Below are positions 52,857 to 61,928 of a DNA stretch of 64,000 nt, in pieces. The stretch comes from Anaerolineales bacterium (GTDB lineage Bacteria; Chloroflexota; Anaerolineae; Anaerolineales; Villigracilaceae). Within the stretch, counting starts at the first letter, position 1, and every line of letters starts with the position of its first letter. The DNA lies in assembly GCA_015075275.1 (NCBI GenBank), contig JABTUU010000002.1, positions 62,001-126,000 of the forward strand, read 5' to 3'. The notes under the pieces were generated by a model. That model saw only the letters and a program-made list of their open reading frames with translations, did no database searches and had not been told where the DNA came from. The position numbers and the translations under genes are program-made.

Positions 52857-54961
52857 TATCCCGCCTCGCCATTTTTTCGCGCCCGCAAACCAGCGATCAG
52901 ATTCCATAAGCCGCCCAGCGCCATCAAGGCGGCAGCGAGCACCGCGCCCGCGCCAAACGAATCCCAATATTTCCGCGCAATGCCCGGACGCGAATCATTG
53001 ATAAATTCATAATACGCCGCATTCGGCAACCCGCCGACTAAGCCAGCGATCTGTTGCGCCGAATAATACGGCAACAAGATCGGAGCCGCTTGCGCGCTGG
53101 CAGCGACCAGCCACGGTTGCGCAGCAAACGCCGGGTCAGCGCGACGACGCGCATATAATTGTTCCACCCACGCCTGCCCCGACTCAGCCTGGTCGGTCAG
53201 TATAACAATCGCGGCATAATCGGTCATTGCAGAGACAGAGAAATTCGGCGTTTGCCCTGCCTGTGGAAGCGCCCGCACCGGATCTTCCAGAAATTCGCGC
53301 ACGCCGATCAATCCGCCCGGCAAATACCCAAGGTTGACATAATTCTCGCCTTCAAGATAGCCTAGTCCTTGCGGCGCAGCCCGACTCACGCCCGTATTCG
53401 TCAACAACCGCGAGACCAAACCAACGCCGTTCGGCGACGTGGAAACAAACGCCAAACGCGCCTGCGCAGACAAGGCAAGTTGATCGAGCAACGGACCGCT
53501 TATCGCTTCCATTTCACCCGCAAGCGCAGGCTCGTAATCTATCGCCACTAATACGATTGAATTTTTTGGAAGATTATTGACCGCATTTAACGTCGAATCA
53601 ACTTGCGGCGCGAACGCTCTAGGCGCTAACAGAGATTCTGTGCGCATAAACGCCATCCCGCCAAGCGCAATGAGGAAGAGCGCAGATAACGCCCATCGTA
53701 ACGCGCGTTGCGGCGCAACATTCGTCTGCGCTCCAACCGGACGCGGCGTCGTCTCGCTGGCGAGAATATTTTCCAATAGGGAAGCGCCTGCGATCTGCTC
53801 ATCTGTCGGCTGAAGTTTGAGAGAAAAAGCTTTCGGTCTGCGCGACGAACCAATTGGAACAAGCGGAATTACGCCCTCCAAGCCTGCCAGCGGACCTTGA
53901 CTCTCAGGCGCAGCATAATCGCCCCGGCGAACCGCATCGCTTTGGATTGTCGCTTCGGTCGGGCGCATACTCTGAACCCAACTCGGCAACTCGCCTGGCG
54001 ATAGCGGAACATCCGCTTGCGTTTCGGGCGTTGCGAAAGGACTATCTCCGCTATCGTTCGATTCGTTGAATTCGATTGCGGCAGAGGGTTGAACAGAAAG
54101 GTCAGTCTCGCGAAACCAGTCATCAAGCGCGTCCGAAGCAGGCATAAAATCATCGCCAGCCAAGCCGCGCAACGGATCTGTTCGCTCGGTCAACGGTGAA
54201 ATTTCTTCAGGCGCAGATTCGTCGGTTAGTTCGTCTCGTTCGGGCAGCCAAACTGACATCGAATCGGTCGCTGACGCATCCGCTGTGGCATTGAGATCTT
54301 CAAACCAGCCCAAATTCGATTGAGGTTGCGACCCCGCCTCAACAGTTGGCATCTCTTTTTGAGAGGATTCTTCTAGAGAATACAGCCAACTCAGGTCTTC
54401 CGCCGCTTGCGGTTGCGCGGGCGCTTCTGTGAAAGGTTGTACAGGCGGCGCGCTTGTTTCCAATTCAAACGGATGTGCCGAGTCTTTCGACGCTTCGGCA
54501 AACCATTGAGAAAATTCATCGTCTGCGGCTGGCGCAGGCTGAGCGTTTTCTTTGGCTGGCTCCTCGGCTGGCGCTTGAACGTCAGGCGCTGGTTCGTCCG
54601 CCTGTGGGCGTTTCGGCGCCGACGGCACAATATCCGCAAGCCAATCGGGAATTTCTTCTCCGTCGTCTTCTGTTTGCGAAGCGAGCCCCGCCAGCAGATC
54701 TAGCGGTTCGCTCTTTTGGGCTTTAGGCTTGTTCGCCTCCGCCTTGATCTCGGGCGTCGTTGTACCTCTTCCCTTCTCACGGATATCTCGCAGCCACTCT
54801 GGAAGAATCGGTTCAAGTTCGCCGGTATCTATCTTTACGGGATCATCGCCCGGGCGCACTACCGCTCCCGCCTCAAGCGGCGTTTGACAAAACTGACAAT
54901 GTTCTAAGAAATCAGGATTATCTTTTCCACAATTGGGACATCGAATCTCCGCCATATTCAA
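52856..54961 (-). CDS. zinc-ribbon membrane protein with long acidic linker
   Basis: The protein has 701 residues. An N-terminal zinc ribbon (RCPNCGKDNPDFLEHCQFCQ) is followed by about 360 residues of acidic, Pro-rich low-complexity sequence. A membrane helix (about 428-446) precedes an extracytoplasmic domain with NSIVLVAIDYEPALAGEM and VSAMTDYAAIVILTDQAE, and a second helix lies near the end (AVLAAALMALGGLWNLIAGL). The layout suggests a sensor or tether. The function is unknown; it shares overlapping junctions with its neighbours. Confidence 0.6.
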   Translation of the reverse strand: MNMAEIRCPNCGKDNPDFLEHCQFCQTPLEAGAVVRPGDDPVKIDTGELEPILPEWLRDIREKGRGTTTPEIKAEANKPKAQKSEPLDLLAGLASQTEDDGEEIPDWLADIVPSAPKRPQADEPAPDVQAPAEEPAKENAQPAPAADDEFSQWFAEASKDSAHPFELETSAPPVQPFTEAPAQPQAAEDLSWLYSLEESSQKEMPTVEAGSQPQSNLGWFEDLNATADASATDSMSVWLPERDELTDESAPEEISPLTERTDPLRGLAGDDFMPASDALDDWFRETDLSVQPSAAIEFNESNDSGDSPFATPETQADVPLSPGELPSWVQSMRPTEATIQSDAVRRGDYAAPESQGPLAGLEGVIPLVPIGSSRRPKAFSLKLQPTDEQIAGASLLENILASETTPRPVGAQTNVAPQRALRWALSALFLIALGGMAFMRTESLLAPRAFAPQVDSTLNAVNNLPKNSIVLVAIDYEPALAGEMEAISGPLLDQLALSAQARLAFVSTSPNGVGLVSRLLTNTGVSRAAPQGLGYLEGENYVNLGYLPGGLIGVREFLEDPVRALPQAGQTPNFSVSAMTDYAAIVILTDQAESGQAWVEQLYARRRADPAFAAQPWLVAASAQAAPILLPYYSAQQIAGLVGGLPNAAYYEFINDSRPGIARKYWDSFGAGAVLAAALMALGGLWNLIAGLRARKNGEAG

Positions 54962-55578
54962 TCTCCCCCATAAGGTCGGTCTATACCGAACATCACGCGC
55001 AGACCCGTCAACAATGCGCCCAGCGCAACGCCGATCAACAAACCGCGCGCGCCGCCTTGCGCGATCGTCCCAGCGACGTTGACGATCAATCCATCCAAAA
55101 TTCCGTTATCAAACGGTTTCGGCGCTATTGCCGCTAAGAAGAAGACAACGACGGCTAGAAAGAGCATCGCAGCCAAGTCTCCGCGCCAACGCAGAAGCCG
55201 GATGCCGGCATACGTCAACGTAACGACCAATAACGCCATCAGCGCGGCTTCCACTGGCGCGATCACGGCATTCATGGTCATCTGCATCAACGGATCTTCC
55301 ACGCCGAACAGAACGCCGTATGTGAACACGCTAAGCAACGAAAAAACCAAGATGACGCCTGACCCGCTTCCTTTTTGGCGTTTCTGAATTTTACCGATAT
55401 GAACCGCGACCAAGTTTAAAACACCGATAAAAACCGCCATGCCGCCAATCGTCATCGCCCAGTTTGTGAGGATCGCTCGCAATTCCAACAACGCAGGAAC
55501 TGGGAAGAAAAACCCTAACAGCACAATGAACGCGGCCGCCATCGCCAGCGCCGTTGTTAAAATTGCCGTAACCCGCAT
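54958..55578 (-). CDS. integral membrane protein of the MutL-type operon
   Basis: From ATG at 55578 the protein has 206 residues and about six membrane helices. The start overlaps the stop of the DUF6754-type gene (TAATG) and its own stop overlaps the next start (ATGA). An upstream in-frame ATG at 55641 lies inside the preceding gene. No family is recognised. Confidence 0.6.
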   Translation of the reverse strand: MRVTAILTTALAMAAAFIVLLGFFFPVPALLELRAILTNWAMTIGGMAVFIGVLNLVAVHIGKIQKRQKGSGSGVILVFSLLSVFTYGVLFGVEDPLMQMTMNAVIAPVEAALMALLVVTLTYAGIRLLRWRGDLAAMLFLAVVVFFLAAIAPKPFDNGILDGLIVNVAGTIAQGGARGLLIGVALGALLTGLRVMFGIDRPYGGD

Positions 55579-56327
55579 TAGAAGTTCACCCCTAAAATCG
55601 TCAACGCCGCGCCAGCCAGCATGATCATAATGATCAGCCAACGCAATACGTCTTGTGCATTTAAGCTAGCTTCATGAGACGCGCCAGCGCCGCTATAAGC
55701 ACCGGCGGCAAATAATTCCTCGCCGACCAATGGATCAGGCGCAGCAGCGTATAGAAGCGCTTGCGCCGATAGACCGTCGCTCATGGCGACAAGGCTGGCG
55801 CCCTGCCGTTCCGCCGCATCAGCGATCAGCGCCGATTCGACGCCCAGATCGCCGATGATTATATGCGTTGAGACGCCTTCATCGCGCGCGATAGAAAGCG
55901 TCCCCGCAGCGTAGGCAAAAGGCGAGAGTCCGGTTAAGCGTCCGGCGGAGACGCGAAAATCTTCTTCCGCGCCCGCGGCGGAATAGCCCGCGCGCAAAGC
56001 GTCTTGCGAAAGGATCGTCAGCGCGGAATCTCCGGATGTGACGACAGGCGGGCGATCGCTGACGGAGGCGCGTTCGACGATCTGACGCAACATTGCCAGC
56101 CCAGCAAACGCCGAAGCGTTGCGCGCAGTCAACAAATCCCCCCGCCCAAGCGAAATATGCAGACGTTTTCCGCTTTCTACCGAAAGCCCCACGTCGCGAT
56201 TAAGACGATCGTATGCGCGAATGCGGCGCAGGCTTGCGGGAACGCGCTTCCGCCACACGATGAATATAAGCAAAAGCGCCCCAGCGGCGATTAATACAAT
56301 AGCGCCGATAATCGTTGACGCGCTCAT
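55578..56327 (-). CDS. DUF6754-type membrane protein
   Basis: The protein has 249 residues. Helices sit at both ends (IGAIVLIAAGALLLIFIVW and WLIIMIMLAGAALTILG). Between them is a soluble domain with FAGLAMLRQIVERASVSDRP, TSGDSALTILSQDALR, LSPFAYAAGTLSIA, HIIIGDLGVESALIADAAE and YAAAPDPLVGEELFAAGAY. This pattern fits the DUF6754 family, which I recall as common in Chloroflexota; its role is unknown. Its start overlaps the stop of the first gene of the operon. Confidence 0.65.
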   Translation of the reverse strand: MSASTIIGAIVLIAAGALLLIFIVWRKRVPASLRRIRAYDRLNRDVGLSVESGKRLHISLGRGDLLTARNASAFAGLAMLRQIVERASVSDRPPVVTSGDSALTILSQDALRAGYSAAGAEEDFRVSAGRLTGLSPFAYAAGTLSIARDEGVSTHIIIGDLGVESALIADAAERQGASLVAMSDGLSAQALLYAAAPDPLVGEELFAAGAYSGAGASHEASLNAQDVLRWLIIMIMLAGAALTILGVNF

Positions 56328-56563
56328 GCGGGCGTCTCGCCTTGCAGCAAGCGCGCAAACGCTTGCGTTTCCTCATTACTTTCAAGCAAGAGCGCGATCG
56401 AATTCCAATCTTTTCCCCCAACAAAAGGTTGAACCATATACATAGCTTGCGCGCCAAGCGCAGTGAACGGCGCACCCGCTTCGAGCAACCAGAGCGCCAG
56501 CCCATCCAGTTTGAGCCGTTTGAGCGCTTCCGCCCAACGTGACCAAGCCAAATCCGATTGCAT
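56324..56563 (-). CDS. small protein opening the MutL-type operon
   Basis: The protein has 79 residues: QSDLAWSRWAEALKRLKLDG ... FVGGKDWNSIALLLESNEETQA. No domain is recognised. Its stop overlaps the next start (ATGA). A TATACT box lies six bases before its ATG, so it probably heads the operon as a leaderless message. Confidence 0.55.
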   Translation of the reverse strand: MQSDLAWSRWAEALKRLKLDGLALWLLEAGAPFTALGAQAMYMVQPFVGGKDWNSIALLLESNEETQAFARLLQGETPA

Positions 56564-56569
56564 AAGCGA

Positions 56570-56575
56570 AGTATA
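56570..56575 (-). promoter_or_regulatory. -10 box of the MutL-type operon
   Basis: TATACT on the minus strand, six bases before the ATG at 56563. Confidence 0.45.
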
Positions 56576-56602
56576 GCATATTTTAAGGAATGAACCTCAT
56601 AG

Positions 56603-56608
56603 TATAAT
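56603..56608 (+). promoter_or_regulatory. -10 box of mcmA2
   Basis: TATAAT, followed by a 28-base leader that contains GGCGGAGG before the ATG at 56637. Unlike many genes here, this one has a leader with a strong Shine-Dalgarno site. It diverges from the MutL-type operon promoter about 30 bases away. Confidence 0.5.
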
Positions 56609-56636
56609 TACGTTAGAATTCATTGGCGGAGGATGT

Positions 56637-57035
56637 ATGAGCGAACATACGATACGTGTTTTAGTTGCCAAGCCTGGGCTAGACGGGCATGATCGCGGCG
56701 CAAAGGTGGTAGCGCGCGCATTACGCGACGCCGGCATGGAGGTGATCTACACCGGCTTGCGCCAAACTCCGGAGATGATCGCCGAAGCTGCGCTACAAGA
56801 AGATGTGGATGTAGTGGGGTTGTCCATTCTTTCAGGCGCGCACATGGCTCTCGCTCCGCGCATTATGGAGCTGCTCAAAGCCAACGGACAAGATCAAGTG
56901 AAAGTGTTCATGGGGGGCATTATCCCCGATGAAGACATGCCCCGTTTGAAAGCGATGGGCATTACTGGCATTTATGGCCCCGGCGCATCCACCGAGGAGA
57001 TCGTCAAAGAAATTCGCGAGGCGACGAAATCATAG
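56637..57035 (+). CDS. cobalamin-binding subunit of methylmalonyl-CoA mutase
   Basis: The protein has 132 residues. It has the B12-binding motif [20 protein letters not shown] (DxHxxG, His as cobalt ligand) and later [10 protein letters not shown] and [25 protein letters not shown]. It supplies the domain missing from the large subunit at 27423. The downstream meaB-like gene follows after 40 bases. The split arrangement is known from archaea and some bacteria. Confidence 0.93.
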   Translation: MSEHTIRVLVAKPGLDGHDRGAKVVARALRDAGMEVIYTGLRQTPEMIAEAALQEDVDVVGLSILSGAHMALAPRIMELLKANGQDQVKVFMGGIIPDEDMPRLKAMGITGIYGPGASTEEIVKEIREATKS

Positions 57036-57075
57036 CAGTACGCAATATATATTGCGTACTTTCGTTTTTACAGCC

Positions 57076-58101
57076 ATGTCATTGACCCAACAAGTTCTCA
57101 AAGGCGACCGTCTTGCATTATCGCGCCTGCTTACGCTGGTAGAAAATAACTCGCCCGAAGGACGCGCCGCGCTTGCGGAACTTTTTTCGCACACTGGCAA
57201 GGCGCACCTGATCGGAGTCACCGGTTCGCCAGGGACGGGCAAGTCGTCGCTTGTAAATCAGTTAGTTTTACAGTATCGCAAAATGGACCAAAAGAAAGTC
57301 GCCGTCATCGCGGTCGATCCATCGAGTCCGTTCACGGGCGGAGCGGTGTTAGGCGATCGCGTGCGTATGCGCGATCTCTCCGGCGACGACGGCGTGTTCA
57401 TCCGCTCGATGGCTTCGCGCGGCTCGGTCGGCGGAATCGCGCAAACCACCGCAGCGTTGGCGCAAGTTTTTGACGCGGCTGGGTATGAAATCATCATCAT
57501 CGAAACGGTCGGCGCAGGCCAAAGCGAAGTGGAGATTGCGCGGCTCGCGCATACCACGCTCGTCGTTGAAGCGCCCGGGCTGGGCGACGACATCCAAGCC
57601 ATTAAAGCGGGAATTTTAGAGATCGCCGACGTACTTGTCATTAACAAAGCGGATCGTCCCGGCGTGGAACACACTGAACGCGCGCTGCGTTCTTCGCTCG
57701 AACTCGCTCGTCCCGTCTCGCGCGTATATCATCACGGACAAGCCATGACGGTCAAAGCGCACAAGCCTCCGCCCAACACATGGATTCCTCCCATCAATAA
57801 AACGATCGCAACCGACGGCTCCGGCATCGCAAAAGTGATCGAATCCATCGCCAACCATATGCAATATCTGCGCACAAGCGGGGAATGGAACGCTCGAGAG
57901 CGCGCCCGATTGCGCTCGGAAACAGAAGCGCTCGTGCGCGACACATTGATGACGCAATTTCTGAAAGGACTTCCAGAGGGCGCATTTGAATCTGCTTTAG
58001 AGCGAGTCTTCTCGCACAGCCTCTCGCCGATAGAAGCGGCGCAATTCTTAGCGCAAACAGAGCGTCCGCAAACGCCTCGCGCAACCAAGGAGCAACCATG
58101 A
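57076..58101 (+). CDS. meaB: methylmalonyl-CoA mutase GTPase chaperone (MeaB/ArgK)
   Basis: From ATG at 57076 the protein has 341 residues. The G1 motif is GVTGSPGTGKSSL, followed by AVIAVDPSSPFTGGAVLGDRVRM, SMASRGSVGGI, IETVGAGQSEVEI and the G4 motif NKADRPG. MeaB guards adenosylcobalamin loading and release. A longer frame starts inside mcmA2 and is rejected. The stop overlaps the prs start (ATGA). Confidence 0.93.
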   Translation: MSLTQQVLKGDRLALSRLLTLVENNSPEGRAALAELFSHTGKAHLIGVTGSPGTGKSSLVNQLVLQYRKMDQKKVAVIAVDPSSPFTGGAVLGDRVRMRDLSGDDGVFIRSMASRGSVGGIAQTTAALAQVFDAAGYEIIIIETVGAGQSEVEIARLAHTTLVVEAPGLGDDIQAIKAGILEIADVLVINKADRPGVEHTERALRSSLELARPVSRVYHHGQAMTVKAHKPPPNTWIPPINKTIATDGSGIAKVIESIANHMQYLRTSGEWNARERARLRSETEALVRDTLMTQFLKGLPEGAFESALERVFSHSLSPIEAAQFLAQTERPQTPRATKEQP

Positions 58102-59090
58102 CCCAGCATCATTCGCACAGCATGAAAATGTACGGCAACATTAAACTATATGCGGGTTCAGGTTCGCCCGACCTGGCGCAAAGGATCGCCGCTTATTTGA
58201 ACCAACCTCTCAGCCCGTGCGAGATCATTGAGTTCCCCAATGAAAATATTTTTATTAAATTGAAAAACAGCGCGCGCGGACAAGACGCTTACGTTATTCA
58301 AACCACCTCTTCGCCGGTGCATTACAACTTGATGGAACTGCTCATTATGATTCAGACCATCCGTCTCGACTCGGCGGCGCGCATCACGGCGGTCGTTCCG
58401 TATCTCTGTTATGGACGTTCGGATAAAAAAGATCAGCCGCGCGTCTCTATTAGCGCGCGCCTTGTCGCCGATATGATCGAAGCCGCAGGAGCCGATCGTT
58501 ATATGACGTTCGATCCGCATGCGGGTCAAATTCAGGGATTCTTCTCAATCCCTGGCGACGTGCTGACCGCTTCGCACATGATTACCGCGCATATCAGTCA
58601 ACATTTGCGCGCGCAAATGAAAAATCTCGTTGTAGTGTCCACCGATCTGGGATTTGCCAAAAAGGGACGCAATTACGCCCGCGATCTGGACGCCCCAATC
58701 GCCTTTGTGGAAAAGCGACGCGTGGGAAACAGCTCAAAAGCGGAGGCGTTAACTTTGATCGGAAACGTGCGGGGCAAAGACGTGTTAATCGTAGACGATG
58801 AAGTATTGACCGGCGGTTCTATCGAACAAGCGGTTGGCGTGGTCAAAAGGAACGGCGCGCGCGATGTGTATCTGGCATTTGTGCATCCGCTGCTTTCAAA
58901 AGGAGCGGCAGAACGGTTGGCAAAACTGCCGATTAAGCGCATTATTACCACCGACACCGTTCCTCTTCCGCGCCGGAAACTCCAAGCGCTCAAAGGGCGC
59001 ATTACTGTGCTGTCTATCGCGCCCATGTTAGGCGAGGTCATCCAGCGCGCGCATGAAGGTCGCAGCGTGGGAGAGATGTTCAACGAGTAA
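58098..59090 (+). CDS. prs: ribose-phosphate pyrophosphokinase
   Basis: The protein has 330 residues and makes PRPP. Visible are FPNENIFIKLKNSARGQDAYVIQ, YLCYGRSDKKDQPR, the FDPHAGQIQGFF loop, and the PRPP-binding motif VLIVDDEVLTGGS. The N-terminus carries a short His-containing extension (MTQHHSHSMKM). It is translationally coupled to meaB. Confidence 0.93.
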   Translation: MTQHHSHSMKMYGNIKLYAGSGSPDLAQRIAAYLNQPLSPCEIIEFPNENIFIKLKNSARGQDAYVIQTTSSPVHYNLMELLIMIQTIRLDSAARITAVVPYLCYGRSDKKDQPRVSISARLVADMIEAAGADRYMTFDPHAGQIQGFFSIPGDVLTASHMITAHISQHLRAQMKNLVVVSTDLGFAKKGRNYARDLDAPIAFVEKRRVGNSSKAEALTLIGNVRGKDVLIVDDEVLTGGSIEQAVGVVKRNGARDVYLAFVHPLLSKGAAERLAKLPIKRIITTDTVPLPRRKLQALKGRITVLSIAPMLGEVIQRAHEGRSVGEMFNE

Positions 59091-59091
59091 A

Positions 59092-59144
59092 AATAGTTTC
59101 AAGTTCCAAACGCCGCGTGAGACTCGACGCTTGGAACTTGAAAC
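59092..59144 (+). repeat. long hairpin between prs and mutM
   Basis: TAGTTTCAAGTTCCAA and TTGGAACTTGAAACTA form a perfect 16-base stem with a 21-base loop, two bases after the prs stop. It may be a terminator or a dispersed palindrome. Confidence 0.55.
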
Positions 59145-59169
59145 TACACCGTAACGCCCGATATCGAAC

Positions 59170-59973
59170 ATGCCCGAACTCCCCGAAGTCGAAACGATCG
59201 CTCGAAAACTTAAGCCCGAACTTGTTAACAGGACGATTCTATCCGCCGACCTGCGCTGGACGAACACGCTCGCCATGCCATCGCCGAGAAAATTCAAAGA
59301 GCAGATTCAAGGACAGCGGATTGTAGATATTGGTCGGCGCGCTAAATATTTGATCTTTCGCCTCTCCTCATACAGTTTGCTCATCCATCTCCGCATGAGC
59401 GGCGACTTATATATTAAAGACAGCGCTCTCTCAGCCGCAAAACACGATCGGCTTATCATTAATGTATCAGGCGGCAGATCGGTCGCATTCAACGACACAC
59501 GCAAGTTCGGGCGCGTTTGGCTAACGAGCAATCCTGCGGATATTCTTGGCAAACTCGGACCCGAGCCTCTCGATAAGGAATTTACGTCGCAATGGCTCTA
59601 TACGGCGTTACACAAAAGACATCGTCAACTCAAACCATTGCTGCTCGACCAAACGTTTATCGCCGGACTGGGCAATATTTACACCGACGAGGCGCTGAAC
59701 ATCGCCAAACTGCACCCGCAACGCGATTCGAGTTCGGTCACGGCAAAACAGGCGGAAGCGTTGCGCGACGCGATCCAAAACGTCTTGCAAGAAGGCATCC
59801 GTCGCAACGGCGCGACAATTGATTGGGTCTATCGCGGCGGAGAATTTCAAAATTATTTTCGAGTATACGACCGCGAAGGATATCCATGTCAAAACTGCGG
59901 CGCTATAATTGAGCGCATCGTCGTCGGTCAACGAGGCACGCATTACTGCCCAAACTGTCAAAGGGTAAAATAA
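59170..59973 (+). CDS. mutM: formamidopyrimidine-DNA glycosylase
   Basis: The protein has 267 residues and removes oxidised purines. It begins PELPEVETIARKL with the catalytic Pro and Glu after Met removal. IHLRMSGDLYI, FNDTRKFGRVWL and FIAGLGNIYTDEALNIAKLHP (helix-two-turn-helix) follow, and a C-terminal zinc finger has CQNCGAIIER ... HYCPNCQ. It precedes a membrane-anchored gene by three bases. Confidence 0.95.
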   Translation: MPELPEVETIARKLKPELVNRTILSADLRWTNTLAMPSPRKFKEQIQGQRIVDIGRRAKYLIFRLSSYSLLIHLRMSGDLYIKDSALSAAKHDRLIINVSGGRSVAFNDTRKFGRVWLTSNPADILGKLGPEPLDKEFTSQWLYTALHKRHRQLKPLLLDQTFIAGLGNIYTDEALNIAKLHPQRDSSSVTAKQAEALRDAIQNVLQEGIRRNGATIDWVYRGGEFQNYFRVYDREGYPCQNCGAIIERIVVGQRGTHYCPNCQRVK

Positions 59974-59976
59974 ATT

Positions 59977-60535
59977 ATGTACGTCACTTGGACAATTAAT
60001 TGGACGATCGTCGGATGGGTTCTCGCTGTTCTCGTCTTTTATTTAATCGGTTTCTATGAAGGACAAGCCAAAGGCTACAAACGGCGTAAGCGCGAAGAAG
60101 AGCAAGAGAAATCATCGAGCTCCCGAATCCGATTCAAACCGCGCCAGAGATCAAAGCAGAAGTTAAAGCCGCATCGCCGATTACGCCCTCCCCAGCGCCC
60201 ATCCAACAGCCGCTTCCGCCGCCGCAACCAACCCCTCTGCCGCCTCTCCCAACGCCCCTGCCTGTAGAAAAACCAACGCCCAAAAAAGCAGAGCGTCCTT
60301 CTACGCCTACCAGCAGCATCGTCGAACAGATCAATTCGATTCTGCAAGAACGCATTGCCGGAACGCCGCTAGCCTATAAGCGCATTTTCCTATCGCAATC
60401 GCTCGAAGGCGGCGTGGTCGTTCATGTCGAACAAGAACGCTACAACGGTATTAATGAAACGCCGGAAGGGGAAGTCAAAGACGCTATTCGCGGGCGATCG
60501 CGGAATGGGAAAAGAAATATACACCCGGTCTATGA
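59977..60535 (+). CDS. membrane-anchored protein with Pro-rich linker, frame broken twice
   Basis: The N-terminal frame gives a membrane helix (IVGWVLAVLVFYLIGFYEGQ) and a charged segment. Near 60112 the frame shifts, and the next one reads EIIELPNPIQTAPEIKAE, a long Pro-rich linker, then SIVEQINSILQERIAGTPLA, GGVVVHVEQERYNGINETPEG and VKDAIR. Near 60493 a second shift gives AIAEWEKKYTPGL and a stop at 60535. The rebuilt protein is about 185 residues. The sites are not long homopolymers, but the complementary order argues for base errors or fresh lesions. The function is unknown. Confidence 0.6.
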
Positions 60536-61380
60536 CCTACGTCCGGTAAATCGCGCTGTCAGCACAGGACGCCGCGCCGCTTCCGCCACTTCCGCCGCAA
60601 TGTTCGGCGCGTAGAATTGACGCAGCGTATCAGCGCTGTATGCCGACCCCATACAAATAAGATCATACGCGCCCTCTTCGATCTCATCTACGATCTCTTC
60701 GATAATATCCCCTGTCGCACTTTGATGCTCGCTTTCAAGCCCGCTCCCCGCGCAATTTCCAACGCGTTCCTTAGGCTGCGCCCGGGCAGCGTATCCGTCT
60801 CCGCTAGGTTTTCCACATGTTTTTGCACATTGCGCGCGCTGGGATAATCCAGATCGGTCGGCGGGATAACATACAAGATCGTGACCTCTGCGGCAACGGC
60901 GCGTGCGATCTGAACCGCGATGCTCTCCGCATCTTTCGCATATCCTAACCCGCCCACAGTGACTAGAATTTTCGTCACGGGCAAGTTCGCTTCAGGCACA
61001 TATAAGATCGGGTTGCGAATCTGCTCCATCAACAGGCGAATCGAGCGTCCCGTCAGCCAGCGCCTAAAGGCAGGTCTGCCCAGCGGACCGATGACCGTGA
61101 TCAGGTCGTCTTGATTCGCAAATTCGGGGACGATCTTTTCAGCGGGTCCGTTGCGAACATCGAGAGCATATTCCACGCCGAGTTTCTGAAACAACTCAAC
61201 CGCCTGCGCAAAAACATCTTCCAACGGATGGTGATCGTCCGTCGTCTCCGAGTCGAAGCTTTCGATCGCGCCGAGAAGCGTGCATTTAATTTTCATCGCG
61301 CCCGCCAGCGCCGCACCGAACTCAACTGCGGGCCAAGTCCCTCTAAACCCATTCGTAACGATTAAAAACTCAGTTGCCAT
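60530..61380 (-). CDS. universal stress protein (UspA) pair-type, frame broken near the C-terminus
   Basis: Two UspA-like domains are visible, starting ATEFLIVTNGFRGTWPAVEF and ILVTVGGLGYAKDAESIAVQ. The frame then breaks at the C-run 60709-60712 (G-run on the coding strand). Adding one G restores GDIIEEIVDEIEEGAYDLICMGSAY ... AARRPVLTARFTGRRS and a stop at 60530. A homopolymer indel is the likely cause. The corrected protein is about 283 residues and converges on the preceding gene with a few bases of overlap. The signal it responds to is unknown. Confidence 0.7.
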
Positions 61381-61928
61381 TAGTAGCTCCGCCTGCCAAA
61401 TAAAATAACGCCGAGAACGCCCGCGCCCAGTAGAACAAACGGCGAGGGGATATTGAACCAGAACGCGACCGCGCTAAAAGCGGCGATGAAAATCACACGA
61501 CGATCCGTTTTCCTACGCGAGCCAGCGCGAAATAATTCCCATGCGACCATTACGATCAACGCAGCGACGGCGGGACTCATGCCCGCCACAAAATTGGCTA
61601 ACCAATCTGCATGTTGAATCCGTTGCAGGAATGCCGCGACGATTAACATCAATACGGTCGGCGGAAGGATCGCGCCCAACAGCGCGGTAAGCACGCCGGG
61701 AATCCCGCCCGCCGCAAAGCCGACGAACATGGCAAGCTTCAACGCTTCACTGCCCGGCAATACATTCGAGAATCCAACCGCCTCCACAAAGCGCTCTTCG
61801 GTCATGATCTTGCCGACCGCCTCGTCGTACAAAAAGCCAATGGAGGCGGGACCCGACGGAGAAAGAATGTTCACCTTCAAGAACATCCACAACAAGCGAA
61901 GCCAAACGGAAACAGAAGTCTTATTCAT
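61380..61928 (-). CDS. chromate transporter half (ChrA family)
   Basis: The protein has 182 residues. The CHR-type half contains LFLWMFLKVNILSPSGPASIGFLYDE-like sequence, VEAVGFSNVLPGSEALKLAMF and VGFAAGGIPGVLTALLGAILPPT, with about five helices. The single-domain form pairs with the next gene, so a heterodimer is likely. The start lies at the stop of the partner gene; the UspA start abuts its stop. Confidence 0.85.
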   Translation of the reverse strand: MNKTSVSVWLRLLWMFLKVNILSPSGPASIGFLYDEAVGKIMTEERFVEAVGFSNVLPGSEALKLAMFVGFAAGGIPGVLTALLGAILPPTVLMLIVAAFLQRIQHADWLANFVAGMSPAVAALIVMVAWELFRAGSRRKTDRRVIFIAAFSAVAFWFNIPSPFVLLGAGVLGVILFGRRSY

